From assembly GCA_023515745.1 (NCBI GenBank), contig JALECJ010000020.1:1736001-1800000 (forward strand): a stretch of DNA of 64,000 nt, read 5' to 3'. The DNA is from Amoeboaphelidium protococcarum (taxonomy: Eukaryota; Aphelidiomycota; Aphelidea). How positions within the stretch are numbered: the stretch's first letter is position 1; the number at the start of each line of letters is the position of its first letter. A program made the position numbers and the translations under genes. The notes below the pieces were generated by a model, which was not told the origin of the DNA, ran no database searches, and worked only from the letters and a program-made list of their open reading frames with translations. Shown here in pieces: positions 1 to 11,911 of this stretch.

Positions 1-543
1 GCTGTGCGGTTAGTTTATGTTCTACTCCATCCTAAGTTTTGGAATCTGCTTATTGTTCTGTACAGCATCGTGATTACTCATCCATTATTTCAGTATTGTC
101 TCTGACATTATTTTCAAGTTAAACTCGAGCTGCTTATTTTAGACAATATTATCCGCATTCATTAGCTTGGACACATCATTCATATCCATTAATGGAATCT
201 CAATATCAGTAAGCTGCATACTTTACATTGCGCTCTCAACGCTGTCAACAGTATTAACGAATGATTTATCCGCATGACTTTTCTAATGTCGCCTTTAGTT
301 ATACAAGGTTATGTATTGATTACATATCCCCATTATGATCCTATTCAAAGATTAATCGGACGCTCCATCTACCAATTAGTCATGAACAAGAGACTCGCTG
401 CTAGTTGACGACGTAGCATCTAAAATCACCATAGGAAGTGCATTAGTACCAGATTCCGAGCATAATCTGCCCACACACGATCCAATGACGCGTCGTTTCT
501 CCCGCAAATCTTTAATCTCGTCCAAATTCCACGTCAGTTTCAT
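1..543 (-). CDS. Sen34-like tRNA-splicing endonuclease subunit, N-terminal part (runs off left edge)
   Basis: The minus-strand frame opens at an ATG at 543 and stays free of TGA to the window edge (181 codons visible). The first residues read MKLTWNLDEIKDLREKRR and then a V-I-G-x-x-V-G-x-L segment followed by LPMVIL, the arrangement at the N-terminus of Sen34/TSEN34 (W-x2-x-D-I-x-x-L-R-E, then G-x-L, then LP plus hydrophobics). The remainder is polar, as in the Sen34 linker; the catalytic C-terminal domain would lie outside the window. The nearest upstream in-frame ATG is absent before a TGA. It is divergent from RAD9 with about 180 bp between starts. The family call rests on a short motif, so it is tentative. 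Confidence 0.45.
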
Positions 544-725
544 GCGCTAAAGCTATCTTTGATCCCAGTAATGTTCTGCGCGATGAAGGTGACGCGGTTA
601 CGGAATAGCGCGTTCTGTTTCAGAAATCACCTTTCTGTTTCAGACTCTACTGGCAGCTTATTCCCTTTAGTAATAGCAGCATTATAGTAGCACACTTGGT
701 CACGTCTAAAACTAACCTTTAAAGT

Positions 726-2054
726 ATGGTGTTACTTAAGATTTAATCGGCTTCTCTGCAGCGTAGGCTTATAGTCAGAATTTATATTCAAGTAATCAGT
801 TTTAATCAACATAGTGTAGTCTTAAACTAGTGTCTTACCCAGTTGTACAAAGTGAATCAGGATGTTGCATTGGAGTTTGCGAACGGTGGGATGAAGCTGA
901 GTGTCATTAACAACTCCAAGTCGTGTTTTGCATTGATTGAAATATAAAGGATATGGTTCTAGGAATATTAGCCGCAAATTGGTGGTAGCTTAAAGATTTA
1001 GCTGCCTATAAAATCTCTTTTACACGTCACAAAGTCGCACGATTAACTTGATCATGTCGAATGGTCTCTGTATCACCATTCATTGGCTAATGGATAACAT
1101 AATTAAAGAGTTTTGTAGAAAATTGGGAATGCTCATTCTTCTAATATTGATAATGATGACTACTTGCACATTACATTCAGGTATAAAGAAGGTATTACAC
1201 GAAAGCATATGCTTCATTATTAGGAGTTGGATGAAATTTTACATGCCAAATACGATGTATAAATGTACTCTGCTGAGGGGAATTAGTGGTGTATAAGTCC
1301 CAACTCTCTTCTCGGATGGGTAGGTTATTTTGGTAATGGATTAGAGGAGGTGTCTATGCGTATGAAGAATGAGACAATCAACTTTGTGTCCTTCGTCGAG
1401 TCTGCCCCTCTAGAGCTGGATAATTAGTCGGATGCTGGCGGTGGTAGAATGCTCCGTAATCAGAAGAACAGACGTGCACTCAATACTGAACTGTCCATGG
1501 ATTTGAATGATTTTACAGACGTTAAATCTAATTGCAACCAGGTGATTACATTCAGTTTGAAAGAGTTCAAGGCGGCTCTATCGCTCTGTGATGCTCTTCA
1601 TGGACAGTTTCTTTGCAAGTATCACAGTCCTGGTCTTCCTGTGGTATTCAAGTTTCAAGTTGCTCAATTCTTCCATTGCGAATTTGTTATGGCGACTTAT
1701 TCAGAAGATGATGATGATGAAAATATTGAAAATCAAGATGGTAATACGCGTAATGGAATACCTGGCAATGATGATTCAGTATCCTATGTGAACGATATAT
1801 CCGTACTGGAAGATCCTCCATTTCTACAACATCAATAATAGCATAAGAATCGCTCAAGTATATCCATAGTTAATAAGCGTGATTTGGATGAGATGCTAGG
1901 TGGCTTAGATGTAGAATAACTGACGCAAATCGAAGAGTATGGTGACACTGACAATGATCTAGATAGTGCTGATGATGCAAAAGAATTGGAACTTCCTGCC
2001 ACTCCCACCAAGACTGTCTACTCTTCAATATTTGATCAGTCACAGATGTAATGA
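726..2054 (+). CDS. RAD9: Rad9, checkpoint clamp (9-1-1) subunit
   Basis: Rad9 is a PCNA-like subunit of the 9-1-1 clamp that loads at DNA damage and activates checkpoint kinases. In UAR=Gln code the frame runs to TGA at 2052. Diagnostic segments: an early 'ANGGMKLSVINNSKS' like the Rad9 'EDGL-LR-VN-SRSA' strand, and 'ITFSLKEFKAALSLCDAL' followed by a 'PGLPVVFKF' strand, a classic Rad9 landmark. An acidic Ser/Asp/Gln-rich C-terminal tail follows, as in other Rad9 proteins. Removing a putative 57-nt GT-AG intron (763-819, ending GTGTAG) gives an N-terminus that aligns better with the family (423 aa); without it the frame is still open. Start and intron are inferences; the family is fairly secure. 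Confidence 0.72.
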
Positions 2055-2444
2055 ATATACTCTTCAACACCTGTTCATTTATGTTCACTGCGCCAGGAAG
2101 TTGACTTCAAATATGGAATAACAACCACGTTCTGCGCCTACAGTAATACAAGAACCTTACTTCTTTATCGCCATGTGTTGCGAATAAATGTTTCATAATG
2201 TATACTCTATTTCATGTAATAACGCCATTCAAATAGAATAGTTGAATTTGTTCAGCCACTGTTATTCAAATGTTTACGAGCACAAAGTTCCCACGGTTTT
2301 TTTTCACTTCAGTCTGGCTGAGACGGTCTAGCGCTGCTTTTCATTTCTCCGCTGCTCTTTACTCCGCGTCGATCACATCATCAAAATCGGCTCTCATTTA
2401 TAAACACTTGCATCTTATAACCTATATACTAAAGTAGATAAATT
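2055..2444. other. Intergenic, no gene seen
   Basis: AT-rich spacer between the RAD9 stop and the IDO start. No frame with recognisable protein features or RNA gene was seen; it presumably carries the RAD9 3' end and the IDO promoter. Confidence 0.5.
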
Positions 2445-4106
2445 ATGGTCAGCCAAGTGAAGACTGTCCCTTAATTAAAAGACTATGGAATCAGCGAGGT
2501 GACTGGGTTTATGCCTGAGAAGGAGCCACTACGTAGACTTCCCGGTGCATTCGAGGCGTGGGAGGAAATTGTGGATGATATCGGTCCACTGCTTATTGCT
2601 TTAAAATTGCGCCATCGAGTGGAAGTGCTGCCATAGCTTGATGTAACACCGCTCATGGATGACGAATAGTGTCTGTAGCGGGCGTTCCTTGTCCTCTGCC
2701 TCATCTGCCATGCCTATGTCTGGGGTAGTAAAGGATAAGAGGTTGCATCAGTTCTACCCGTGAATGTCGCCAGGCCATGGATTTTGATATCGGAGAAGCT
2801 GGGCCTGCGTCCGATCAGTTGTCACTCTGCTCTGGTCTATTACAATTTCAAGAAGTTGGATCATGGTAAAGAATTGACGCTAGATAATCTCGCTACTCTG
2901 CACACTATATCTGGGGGATTCGATGAGTCGTGGTTCTATTTGGTAACGATGGCCATAGAAGGTGCTGGTGCGAAAGCACTGCCTCATATCACCTCTGTAT
3001 TGTAATAGATATCGAGTGATGAAGTTGATTATGCCCAGGTGAGTCGATCGCTTCTAGTCGTAGCCTCCACCATCCAGGAGATGAGTGTATTGTTAATGAG
3101 AATGGCCGAGCAGTGTGACCCGTACATATTCTATCACAGAGTCAGGATCTACTTTAATGGGTGGAGTAATAGCAAGAGTCTCCCCAATGGTGTGCGCTAT
3201 GATGGAGATGCGGGAGAGATTGAGGCCATGTTCAAGCGGGAAGGTATTGAGGAAGTGCCATTCTCTCCCACCAGCGGCAAAAAGTATCCTGGTGGAAGTG
3301 CTGCGTAGAGTGCTCTCATACATGCACTGGATATATTTTTGGGTGTAGAACATTATCCTACGAAAGGATCTGGTAATAATAGCAATTTTCTGCTGGACAT
3401 GAGACTGCATATGTCAGCTAAATATCGCGCTTACCTGAGAGCGTTGGAATAGGCGCCCTCTCTGAAGTAGTTTGTGCACAACATGTCTAGTGCTGGATCT
3501 ATGGCTTAGAATACTGACTTACTGCAGTGTATCAATGCCTATAATTAATGTGTTTTGAATATGAAGACATTCAGGGACAAGCACATTTAGATTGTCACTA
3601 GGTATGTAATTATTTAAGCTCAAAGAGCAGCGCAAACTGGACAGATTCCATCAGCGGCTTCTAAAGAGGGATATGGTGGTCTCGGTCGAGATGGACAACA
3701 CGTATACAAGTTGGATTAGATTACTGCAGGCAACGGAACTATTCCTCCTATTGATACTTCCGCCGTTAGTGGTGCACCAATGCCGCCATAATCTACTAGC
3801 TTTAAGCTGAGCGGTAAGGTGAGCCCGTCCCATGTCGGAATGGAAGAACTGAAGACTATGAACGTATAAGCTGATGGTCTTGAACCGCCGCTGTAAGATG
3901 GAAGCAACCGCCCTAATGGCGGTGATACTGTTGAAGTCAAGATTACGGGTGAAGTTGTGAAAGAAGTTGGTGCTGGTAGTAGAGGAACCGGTGGCACGGA
4001 GATTATTCCATTTTTGAAGCAGGCCCGTGATGAGACCAAGGCGGTGCTGGTGCCTATCGCCGTCTCTCCTTTTGGCGTTGATGAAAAGCTGAAAAATAAT
4101 AATTGA
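2445..4106 (+). CDS. Indoleamine 2,3-dioxygenase (Bna2 type)
   Basis: Heme enzyme opening the indole ring of tryptophan to N-formylkynurenine, the first step of the kynurenine route (NAD precursor synthesis in fungi). One uninterrupted exon of 553 codons with about 18 in-frame TAA/TAG. Landmarks in order: 'ARPWILISEKLGLRPI', 'RIYFNGW', 'GGSAAQS' at about residues 283-289 (its Gln is TAG), and the proximal heme His in 'KHIQIVTRY' at about residue 380. Family members are usually 400-450 aa; here roughly 150 polar, low-complexity residues follow the catalytic domain up to TGA at 4104. The ATG at 2445 is the first that keeps the expected N-terminal 'DYGIS-TGFMPE' block. Followed on the same strand by MRM2 after 105 bp. 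Confidence 0.92.
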
Positions 4107-4211
4107 ATTTTGAGCTTTACTATTAGTGCCAGTGAAAAATACAGATGATTAATATACTCACTCAAAGAAGATTTCTTCCAAGACCTTCAAAGTAAATTTA
4201 CTATTTATAAA

Positions 4212-5075
4212 ATGATACCATTTACTATCGTGTTTAACGCGTATCTTTAGTGTAGTTCTAAATCATGGAAACATCGACAACTTACAGATTATTATGTTAA
4301 ATAAGCGCATGAATAGAATTATAGGTCGCGGTCTGCATTTAAACTGCTGCAGGCTTAGTAAAAGTACTAATTTATTCGTCCCGGTATGCTTGTGCTGGAT
4401 TGCGGAAGTTCGCCAGGTGGATTTTCACAGGTTGCTGCCCAATGTTGCGATGCTTCGGTGAATATCGCCTCTCAATTGTCACGCCATTTACAACCATCTT
4501 CTCATATTACCGTTTAAACTACCCACAAGAATGGCGGTGCTGATATCGATAGTAATGATAGTGTTGCTCCATCGCTGTCCTCGTAAATTTAGTAAAGATC
4601 TGGTGACACCTTTGAGTCGATCAATGCGTCAGATTTGGATAATCGCAATCAAGGCGCGGTGGTGGCCATTGATCTTTTGCCAATGGAATCGATCTCGGGA
4701 GTATGTGCTCTATATCCTTGGGATTTTACACACTCTCATACAGTATCGCGGCTGAGGCAGGCTCTGGGGAAGCGGCGATTTGATGTCATTTTATCAGATA
4801 TGTCTCCTAATCTTACGGGTCAGCTCGACGTGGATCACGATAGATCTGTAGAGTTGTGTAGATATGTTATAAGAGCTGCACAGACTTTACCGCTCCGTAC
4901 CGGTGGCGCGCTATTCTTCAAATCTATCCAAGGTGCTTAAACAATGCCACTGCGTAAAGAGTTGGAGCAAATGTTCAATTTTGTCAAGATTATTAAACCA
5001 GAAGCATCGCGTAAAGAATCTCGTGAAGTTTATATTCTATGCTAGAATTACAATGGCACTAAGCATATTAAATGA
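4212..5075 (+). CDS. MRM2: FtsJ/RrmJ-type rRNA 2'-O-methyltransferase, Mrm2-like
   Basis: SAM-dependent 2'-O-ribose methyltransferase of the FtsJ family; fungal Mrm2 modifies mitochondrial large-subunit rRNA. 287 codons, single exon. The N-terminus 'SSKSWKHRQLTDYYVKQA' followed by 'RSRSAFKLLQ' is the family entry with the first catalytic Lys. The SAM loop 'LDCGSSPGGFSQVA' lies at about residues 62-75. The rest of the K-D-K-E tetrad is visible: Asp about 196 (SDMSPN), Lys about 237 (ALFFKSIQG) and Glu about 272 (ESREVYIL). A polar insert of about 50 residues follows the SAM loop. The hydrophobic start (MIPFTIVFNAYLQ) could be a mitochondrial presequence. Its 3' end faces the formin gene. Confidence 0.88.
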
Positions 5076-5125
5076 TGCAGCTGTTTATGCTATAAATGTA
5101 TATATATGTATTTGTAGTTCAATGA

Positions 5126-8100
5126 TTAAAACGTGCACTCGCAATGATCAATAAAGTTTTTACATGTTGCACAGCGAGTCTGCTAGTCGTAATTGTCTCC
5201 AATGGATTCCACTGTAGGAGTTTTACTTCTGATTTCATCCAGCAGTTAATCCCTGAAAGATAGTGGAGTATCATATCTACTAACGCTGACTTTGTTAGGA
5301 GATTTAGGATTACCACTAGGCGATTATCTTTATCGTTCAGCAGCCTGACGTTACCTTAACGCAGTATTCCATCCCAGTCGCAAATTCTAAAAGAATGTAT
5401 AAAATATTTCAAATGTTCTTTCAGGTCTAGAATCTTATAATGATTTGTATTCTTCCCCAAAATACTCGTACATTCTCTAAACATCCGTCTTCATATTGGA
5501 AACTTGCTATTCAGCCTTAGTTAAAAGGTCCTAACAATCACTAGATACCACATTCAGATGTTGTTCTCGGTAAGAATCGACATCAGCATTTGGCATGTAA
5601 TGTATTTGCAATGGTTGGTAGTTTTACAGCGATTATAACTAAAATTTTACCGTATTAATTTGATTGACAATCTCATTACTATCTAAATGTCTCATCTAAT
5701 CCAACGTCAAATAAGAATCCAAAAAACTGTCAAATTCCAATTTCTAATCCAACAACGTAATTACCAGGAACTGCATTAGAGTCGTCTTGTTATCCTTGGC
5801 CTTGACATCGTTCAGTTTTAGAAGAGAGTCAAGTTTGAAGCCCACAGCTCTCTATTACTAACTCCCTGCAGAGTATTCATGATTAATCATGTTACCCACC
5901 TTGAGTATAACAGCCATGATTTACTGTATTCTCTAATCCTAGACCAATTGCTAGCATGTAGACGAGATTAAACTTAATTTTTAAATGGCAGAGTCAAATT
6001 CATTTTTAAAAGTCAGCCTAAATTGCATTAGCTAGAGGGCAAAGTCAAGCAGGGGTTACTTACACACTTCAAGAAGGAATTAGTCAGCCAAATCCAACTA
6101 CTAAACTTCAGGAAATGTGCCATTCTTTAATGCTTACATAAATGCTAAACCATCCTTGATTTCAGATTCAGAAGGCAGAATACTTCCCAAAGACTGTACT
6201 TCATCTACAGAGAGTGTTTAGATATTTTGATCCATCACCTTAGCAAATAGTTCGGCCATCTAAAACTTCTTCAACAACTTTGATAAAACAATGCCGATAA
6301 GTCTGGCTCTATTAATATCTAGAATTCTCGTTTGCTTTTACTTTGGCTTTGATATAGAGCTGCCACTCGGTTTAGATTGAGTATCCACCAAGAACAATTG
6401 TTCAAACTTTTCAATGTCAATGTCATAATGACTTGTGTCCTTTAACTTTTGACTAACTTGAGTCCATAGATTATTATTACTACTGCTGGAACTTCCATCC
6501 TACAAGCTAACTAACTACTATGGCTTAATCTCGTCCCAATAGAACTTATGCTTTACTTTCTTGGACGGAGACAAGCGATTAGACGGAGCATTTATTGGTG
6601 GCGGAGGAGGAGGAGGTGGTGATGGTGGCACAGACTAATTACCAATACTTGAGGAAGGTTACAGACTTTAATCAGGAGTGATATCTTGGCCCTCCAAAGA
6701 CTAAGATTAATCCTACTAAGATTCAACCTCTTAAAACTCCTACTATACTGCATTATTAATAAACGAGACATCTTATGATAAGGCGGATTCCTCATTAACG
6801 CCTTGAGACAATTCAAAGCTAGAGTCAGAGGTTGACTGCTTCTATTACACTGATTACTACAAACTGTCAGAAATTTATAACTACCGAAAATTGTCTGCAG
6901 ATTGCGCCAAATCCAAAGTGGATCTACTTTAATCAACTTGCTTTGACTACACCTTCATTATAGTCATCTTTCCAGAGCAAAAATGCTATAAATTAATAGC
7001 ATACTCGTGAGCCTCATGCATCTGATTACAGCATCTTTAAAGGGAAAATCTCGCCACTGAAGAATCAAACTTTTAAACCAGCAAGTGCTACAACAATTGA
7101 GAATCCCATCGTACATAATGATGATCACTCAACACTGATAGTAAATGAGAATACGGACTCTTTGCAATAGCAGTTTCAAATGATACGGTCCTATTATACT
7201 TACTATCAGCAGTCGTCGAGCCAGTCGAAGAGAATATAAAATCCACAAACCATTGATCATCTTTAGAGTCACCAATAACATCAAAACTGCGATGCACATT
7301 AAACTCTTTACCATCAATCCGTATGAGACCATATCCCATAAATGCAGTATTGAAATAAAATGACGATACAGTAGACTATCCATTGATTACACGAATCTCG
7401 ACATCTCCACTGAGCATGACATCCACCGGCACCTTAAACATTGTATTGAATTCATCCCGAACTATATTCAGACCATCTTCATATTTCTCAGAGTCATATA
7501 CTAATTCAAGTGTACTATAATAACTATTCCATAACTAAACTTTAAATCCTCGAGATTTCTGCAACTTTAAGAGTCCATTAAATATAAATCCATGCAACTT
7601 GAGGCAATTACGATTGGGCAGTTTCCCTTTCAATGTGACAGTATCATCAAAATAATGCAAAAGCCGCCTAGTAGATGGAGACACTAGATTAATGAATAAA
7701 TCTGCAGTCTATGATGACTATAATACAGAGGAATCTACACTACCGCTACGACCGCCAGAACTTCTATCTTAATTAATAGACAATTTCAAGTGCATAAACT
7801 CATACGCCTCTCGTACATTATCTAAAAGTCCAGCATATCGCAGATAGCATGAACCAACCACCAAGAGAGCGTGCAAACTATTGGAAAACATAACAGCAGC
7901 AACACCTCCGCTCTTACCATCATCATTTATCTTGAGCCAAATCCACAGCGATTACATTATATCACATATCAACTTCATATCATATATAGAAGAAGACTTG
8001 AATCTCACCACCTGATGATTAAATATTTCAGTCTGAAATTACGGAGATTGAGTACCAGCCGCAGATGTATTATCATTCTAGATACATATATCAAATAAGA

Positions 8101-8311
8101 GATATCGATTCTTGAATTTACTATTAAGATATTGGCCAAGTTCATTTACATTATTCCGCCGTGATCCCTTCTCAGTCCTCCTCTTCCATGGTTGACCACA
8201 GACATACAGACGATCGACTATCTTGGTAAAATCCAGCCTATGATCATCACCACCAGTCTATAGAGTAGACAGAGATCCTGAATTGAATATACTCTTAAAA
8301 AGTTGAGACAT
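5126..8311 (-). CDS. Formin with N-terminal PTEN-like pseudophosphatase and C2 domains (class II-like)
   Basis: Formins nucleate and elongate unbranched actin filaments. The frame from the ATG at 8311 is open through about 1,060 codons. Order: phosphatase-like domain (residues about 25-250, 'FTKIVDRLYVCG'), PTEN-type C2 domain (about 250-400, 'GDVEIRVI' and 'FYFNTAFMG'), a Gln-rich linker, a short proline run (FH1, about 560-575), then FH2 starting 'KVKHKFYWDEIKP' and including 'QIMAVILKVGNMIN' and 'AVGFKLDSLLKLNDVK'. A basic tail with 'RDQLLDEIRSK' may be a DAD-like segment. Where PTEN has HCKAGKGR the aligned residues (about 141-148) are MFSNSLHA, so the catalytic Cys and Arg are gone. The 3' end is unclear: the last sensible residues precede a TAA at 5128-5126, and no in-frame TGA occurs before 4798-4796, inside MRM2. 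The end given is therefore the TAA. Confidence 0.85.
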
Positions 8312-8550
8312 CTCTATCCTCACTGATCGATCAATGCAGTACTAGTCAATATAAAATGTGATATACAATAGCAATTCAAGTGGAACTGAGCACGTCTGAG
8401 GATGACAAAATTCTCTCTTGAATGAACAAAAGCAACGAAAAGTTTGACACAGAGAGAGAAAGATGCACAGGGAACGAACGCGCGGTAGAGTTAGTTATGA
8501 TATACAAGTACAGTATACTAATGTGGATCAATACTTATAACACGGTGTTA

Positions 8551-8808
8551 TCATTGTTCGTCTTCATCATTCTCCTCCAATACTAGATTACCAATAGCAT
8601 GACGAATAGTATCAAATTGCTGCCTGGTTAGAATCGTTTTTGACTATCGTAATGTCCTGACTGAGGTTTGTATCAGCAAGCTCTTACATTGCCTTTCCCA
8701 TATAAAACTCCCAATTTGATCTTCTCGCGTGTCAGCATTGAACGCTGATCGCATATTTTGTGTTTCTTCCAACACTTTCATCTGATATTAGTTGTCATTA
8801 TAGGTCAT
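8551..8808 (-). CDS. Small acidic-tailed hypothetical protein
   Basis: An 85-codon frame from ATG at 8808 to TGA at 8551, mixed-charge and protein-like, ending in an acidic 'EENDEDEQ' tail. Two TAA/TAG fall inside. The same frame stays open further upstream (a Cys-x2-Cys lies there), so an upstream exon or start is possible. It sits between the formin start and the divergent AAA ATPase. I do not recognise a family; the segment 'LTRQQFDTIRHAIGNL' looks helical. Confidence 0.38.
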
Positions 8809-9106
8809 GGCCGTGTAACGCAGGCGACGTGTGATATGGATGCTACTAACGCGCTGACCCTAAATCGAAGTCTTACAGCCCAAGCATATTTGATTTTTAA
8901 TTGTTTGTTTAAGCCCTCCGAAACAAACAATAGGTGTTAATTTGATCGGAGAGTCTGCGCATATTCCTCTGTAGGACTCTTGCTTTCTTAATTAATCTAT
9001 ATCTGCAACTGTTCATATTAAACTTGTATTTTGCTTACTTTTTATATCTTTTTACTACTGTACACCGTCTATATTTTTTAGCTCACGTCAAATTCTAATT
9101 GTCGCA
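8809..9106. other. Spacer upstream of the AAA ATPase
   Basis: AT-rich stretch with pyrimidine runs just before the ATPase ATG. Minus-strand frames are open here but not convincing. Probably a shared divergent promoter region. Confidence 0.35.
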
Positions 9107-11122
9107 ATGTTTGAAGTGGTCAAAGATGATAATGGAAAGCTATAACTGAAGATTTCCGCAATGGTATCTATTGGCAAGACTGCTGCTAGCTTTGGTTCTT
9201 CCGGTAAAGTGGCGGATGAAAAATGTTTAGTAACAGCTGCCTCTGTGATTAGAACTTTGACTGCTTTGGGACATTAAAAGAATTTGCTGCCATTGGAGGC
9301 CGTTTTCCATCATTACAACACGCTGGTGTACCTGAGAGATGGATTAGCCAAGTATAAACTTTATGCCAAGAAGTTTAATGAAGATCCATCCCATTTCAGT
9401 GCTTTGCAGCTGGTAGAGGAGAAGTTGAACCATCGCCGCTTGTTGTAAAGCTTGGCCACTTTGGGAAGTAAAATACCAGATATTTCAACTTACGACGAGA
9501 AAGCATTGCGTATCATTGGATTAGATGATTTGATCAAGATTGTGGAGATGCATTACTAAAAAGAGTTTGAGATGGCCGACTCTTTGAAGGCTGTGGGCAA
9601 GACCACATAAAATGCTTTGTTCAGGATATTTCCTCCGGGCGAGGTGGTCGTTGGCTTCTCTCCCACTCTGCCAAATGTGAAGTTGTGTTATCGCGTGACG
9701 GCCAGCCATTATGAAGCGCAGAAGACTTTGTTTGGCTCTAGCAGCTCTTTCCACGTTGGTTTAGAGTTTATCGCTTCCCTAGGCAGTGAATTTGTATTGC
9801 TAGAATATGAAGAGACATTTTCATCTCACGATAACAGTAAAGAGGTGTTTATTGCTGATTTGCATGTGCGCCCTGCCAGCGCTGACGAGAAAAGGGACTT
9901 TCTGGAGCGTGGTAAGAAATTTGTACAGTATTCTTTGGGGGCATCTTATTTGAGTTATGCACCAAAGTCCTTTTTCCCTTTAAAAAGTTATAATGGTCCG
10001 CAAAATGCATGGTCTGCAAAAGCCAAGTCTTAAGGTGCGTTGTCTTCTGGTGGCCGCATCATGGTGGATGCTTTAAAAGGTCTAGAAACTGGGTTCTCCG
10101 TCTCCACGGGAGTAATTTCTGTTGATGCGGCTGTCAAGATTGCCTACTCTCGTCTACAGGCAAAGGCTAAAGATAGTAGTAGCAATAAGACGGCTGATGC
10201 AATGAACTTCTCTGCTGGTGATGATTTAAGTCTGTTTAAGGTTGTCCCTGATGCATTTATCCCATATGCATTGCCTGTGGTCATTGGATTTAGCTTTAAC
10301 AATAAAGCTTGGGGCCAAGTTTTGGTTGAAGAGTGCAGTCCTATCCACTTTAATAAGAATGCTTTCGATATGCTTGTGATGTCTGAAGAAAGGAAGGAGA
10401 TGATCAAAGCGTTGATTACCACCCACGAATAGACCACGTTTAGTAGTGTCATTCAGGGCAAAGGTGAAGGTATTTGTCTGCTTCTCTATGGATCGCCTGG
10501 AACCGGCAAAACATTGACTGCGGAGGCCATCGCAGAATATCTGTAAAGGCCGTTATTTGTCGTATCTCTCGGGGATCTGGGCATAACTCCGTAAGAACTT
10601 GAGAGCAGCTTGCAGGCGATTCTCAATTTGTGCGAGTCTTGGAAAGCGCTGGTCCTCTTAGATGAAGCTGATGTGTTTGTTGAGAAGCGCAGCCGCGGAG
10701 AGATTTTGCGCAATTCGATGGTTGGCGTCATATTGAGATTGACTGAGTATCATCGCGGTGTGATTTTCTTTACTTCCAATAGAGTTAGTTCATTTGACCC
10801 TGCTTTCCAGAGCAGAGTTACTGTTGCCATGAGGTTCAAGTCTTTGGATGCTGAAGACAGGGCAAAGATTTGGAGAAATTTGCTTTCGGTTGCCGGAGTT
10901 TCCTAATAGGTGATTGGCACCTTGGACATTTAGCAGCTGTCACGTCACGACTTGAACGGGAGATAGATAAAAAATACGGTTTAGCTTGCCCTGGCATTGA
11001 CGCATCATCGCGGTACCTAGTTGAATTAGCAGGCTTTGGACAGTACGATTAAAATATGCTTGGATTTTACATCTGATCTGAACGTGGACGATTTTGAGAA
11101 TGATTAAAAGACCAATTTATGA
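9107..11122 (+). CDS. AAA-family ATPase, fungal cytosolic type with DUF7025-like N-terminal region
   Basis: Single-exon protein of 671 codons ending at TGA 11120. The C-terminal third is one AAA+ module: Walker A 'GSPGTGKT' at about residues 462-469, Walker B 'LVLLDEADVF' from about 515, a sensor segment 'IFFTSNRVSSFDPAFQSR' and a C-terminal helical lid. The N-terminal 440 residues resemble the regions that precede this ATPase in many filamentous fungi ('FPPGEVVVGF', 'AFDMLVM-EERKEMIKALI'). Such proteins are abundant in fungi but their substrates are generally unknown, so no cellular role is assigned. UAR codons occur throughout, including near the C-terminus. Confidence 0.85.
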
Positions 11123-11911
11123 AGGACAGGCAAGTTGTAATTTTATTAATATGTTTTGAATGAATGAAGACTATCGATTTAATAAGGGGCAGTCACACTC
11201 TCAGTTACTCTCTTCTTGCACGATTTAACAGGTAAGCGTTTGATGCAAGCGCCGCCTGCCTCTCTTTACATTGGCAAGTGATTTTGTCTCTCTTTATACA
11301 AGCGAGCTTTTATTTTTATATTTTTGTCCTTACTGATGCTTTGGACTTGATAGTTTTAACGCAAACATCAAAATCTGATTATGATGCTGAAGAGCTATCG
11401 CGTCGCGGCTTCTCTGTTATTGCGGACACCATGATATTAGTGTTATGTCTAACCAACTACTGTAAACGATAAGATGGATTGCCAAGTGCCCATAAGTGCC
11501 TTTTTTGTTATAAGATCACACTATATATAGCGTCCTCATTGGGAACACTATCACAGCACGTCCGCCAATTTTCTTGGTCTCATGAAGCGATTCCATACCT
11601 GCTATTGTTTCAATGACTGTAGTTAGTTGGTGTCCGAAAAAGATTGTTGCAATGCTGCTTATACATGTACTAGTACATTGGGGATGTTTACATAGTGCCA
11701 TTGAAGTTTAATCTGTCCCAAAACTTGGCGTCTTTAGAAATTGGTATATGGTACATCTTAGACTCCCATCAAGCTGTCGATGTCCCGGTAACCAATAATT
11801 CGTGTCATAGTTGTTGGCGCCTCCGTCATAACATGTGTGAAGAAGTGTATCTCTCTTCAATCTCTGCCGAGTTAAGTTCGATGACGCGAGTTTTAAAAAA
11901 GTTCAACTCTT
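11123..11911. other. Unresolved stretch, possibly exons of a minus-strand gene
   Basis: Several mutually exclusive frames are open on the minus strand because TGA is the only stop. The best spliced candidate joins a frame ending near 11725 to one reading 'GMESLHETKKIGGRAVIVFP' (about 11518-11625, TGA at 11516) across an intron with a GTAAAC donor, a CTAAC branch motif and a TACAG acceptor. That last exon vaguely recalls the end of an FKBP-type isomerase, which is speculative. Another minus-strand frame (about 11210-11570) is also protein-like. I cannot choose without transcripts. Confidence 0.25.
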
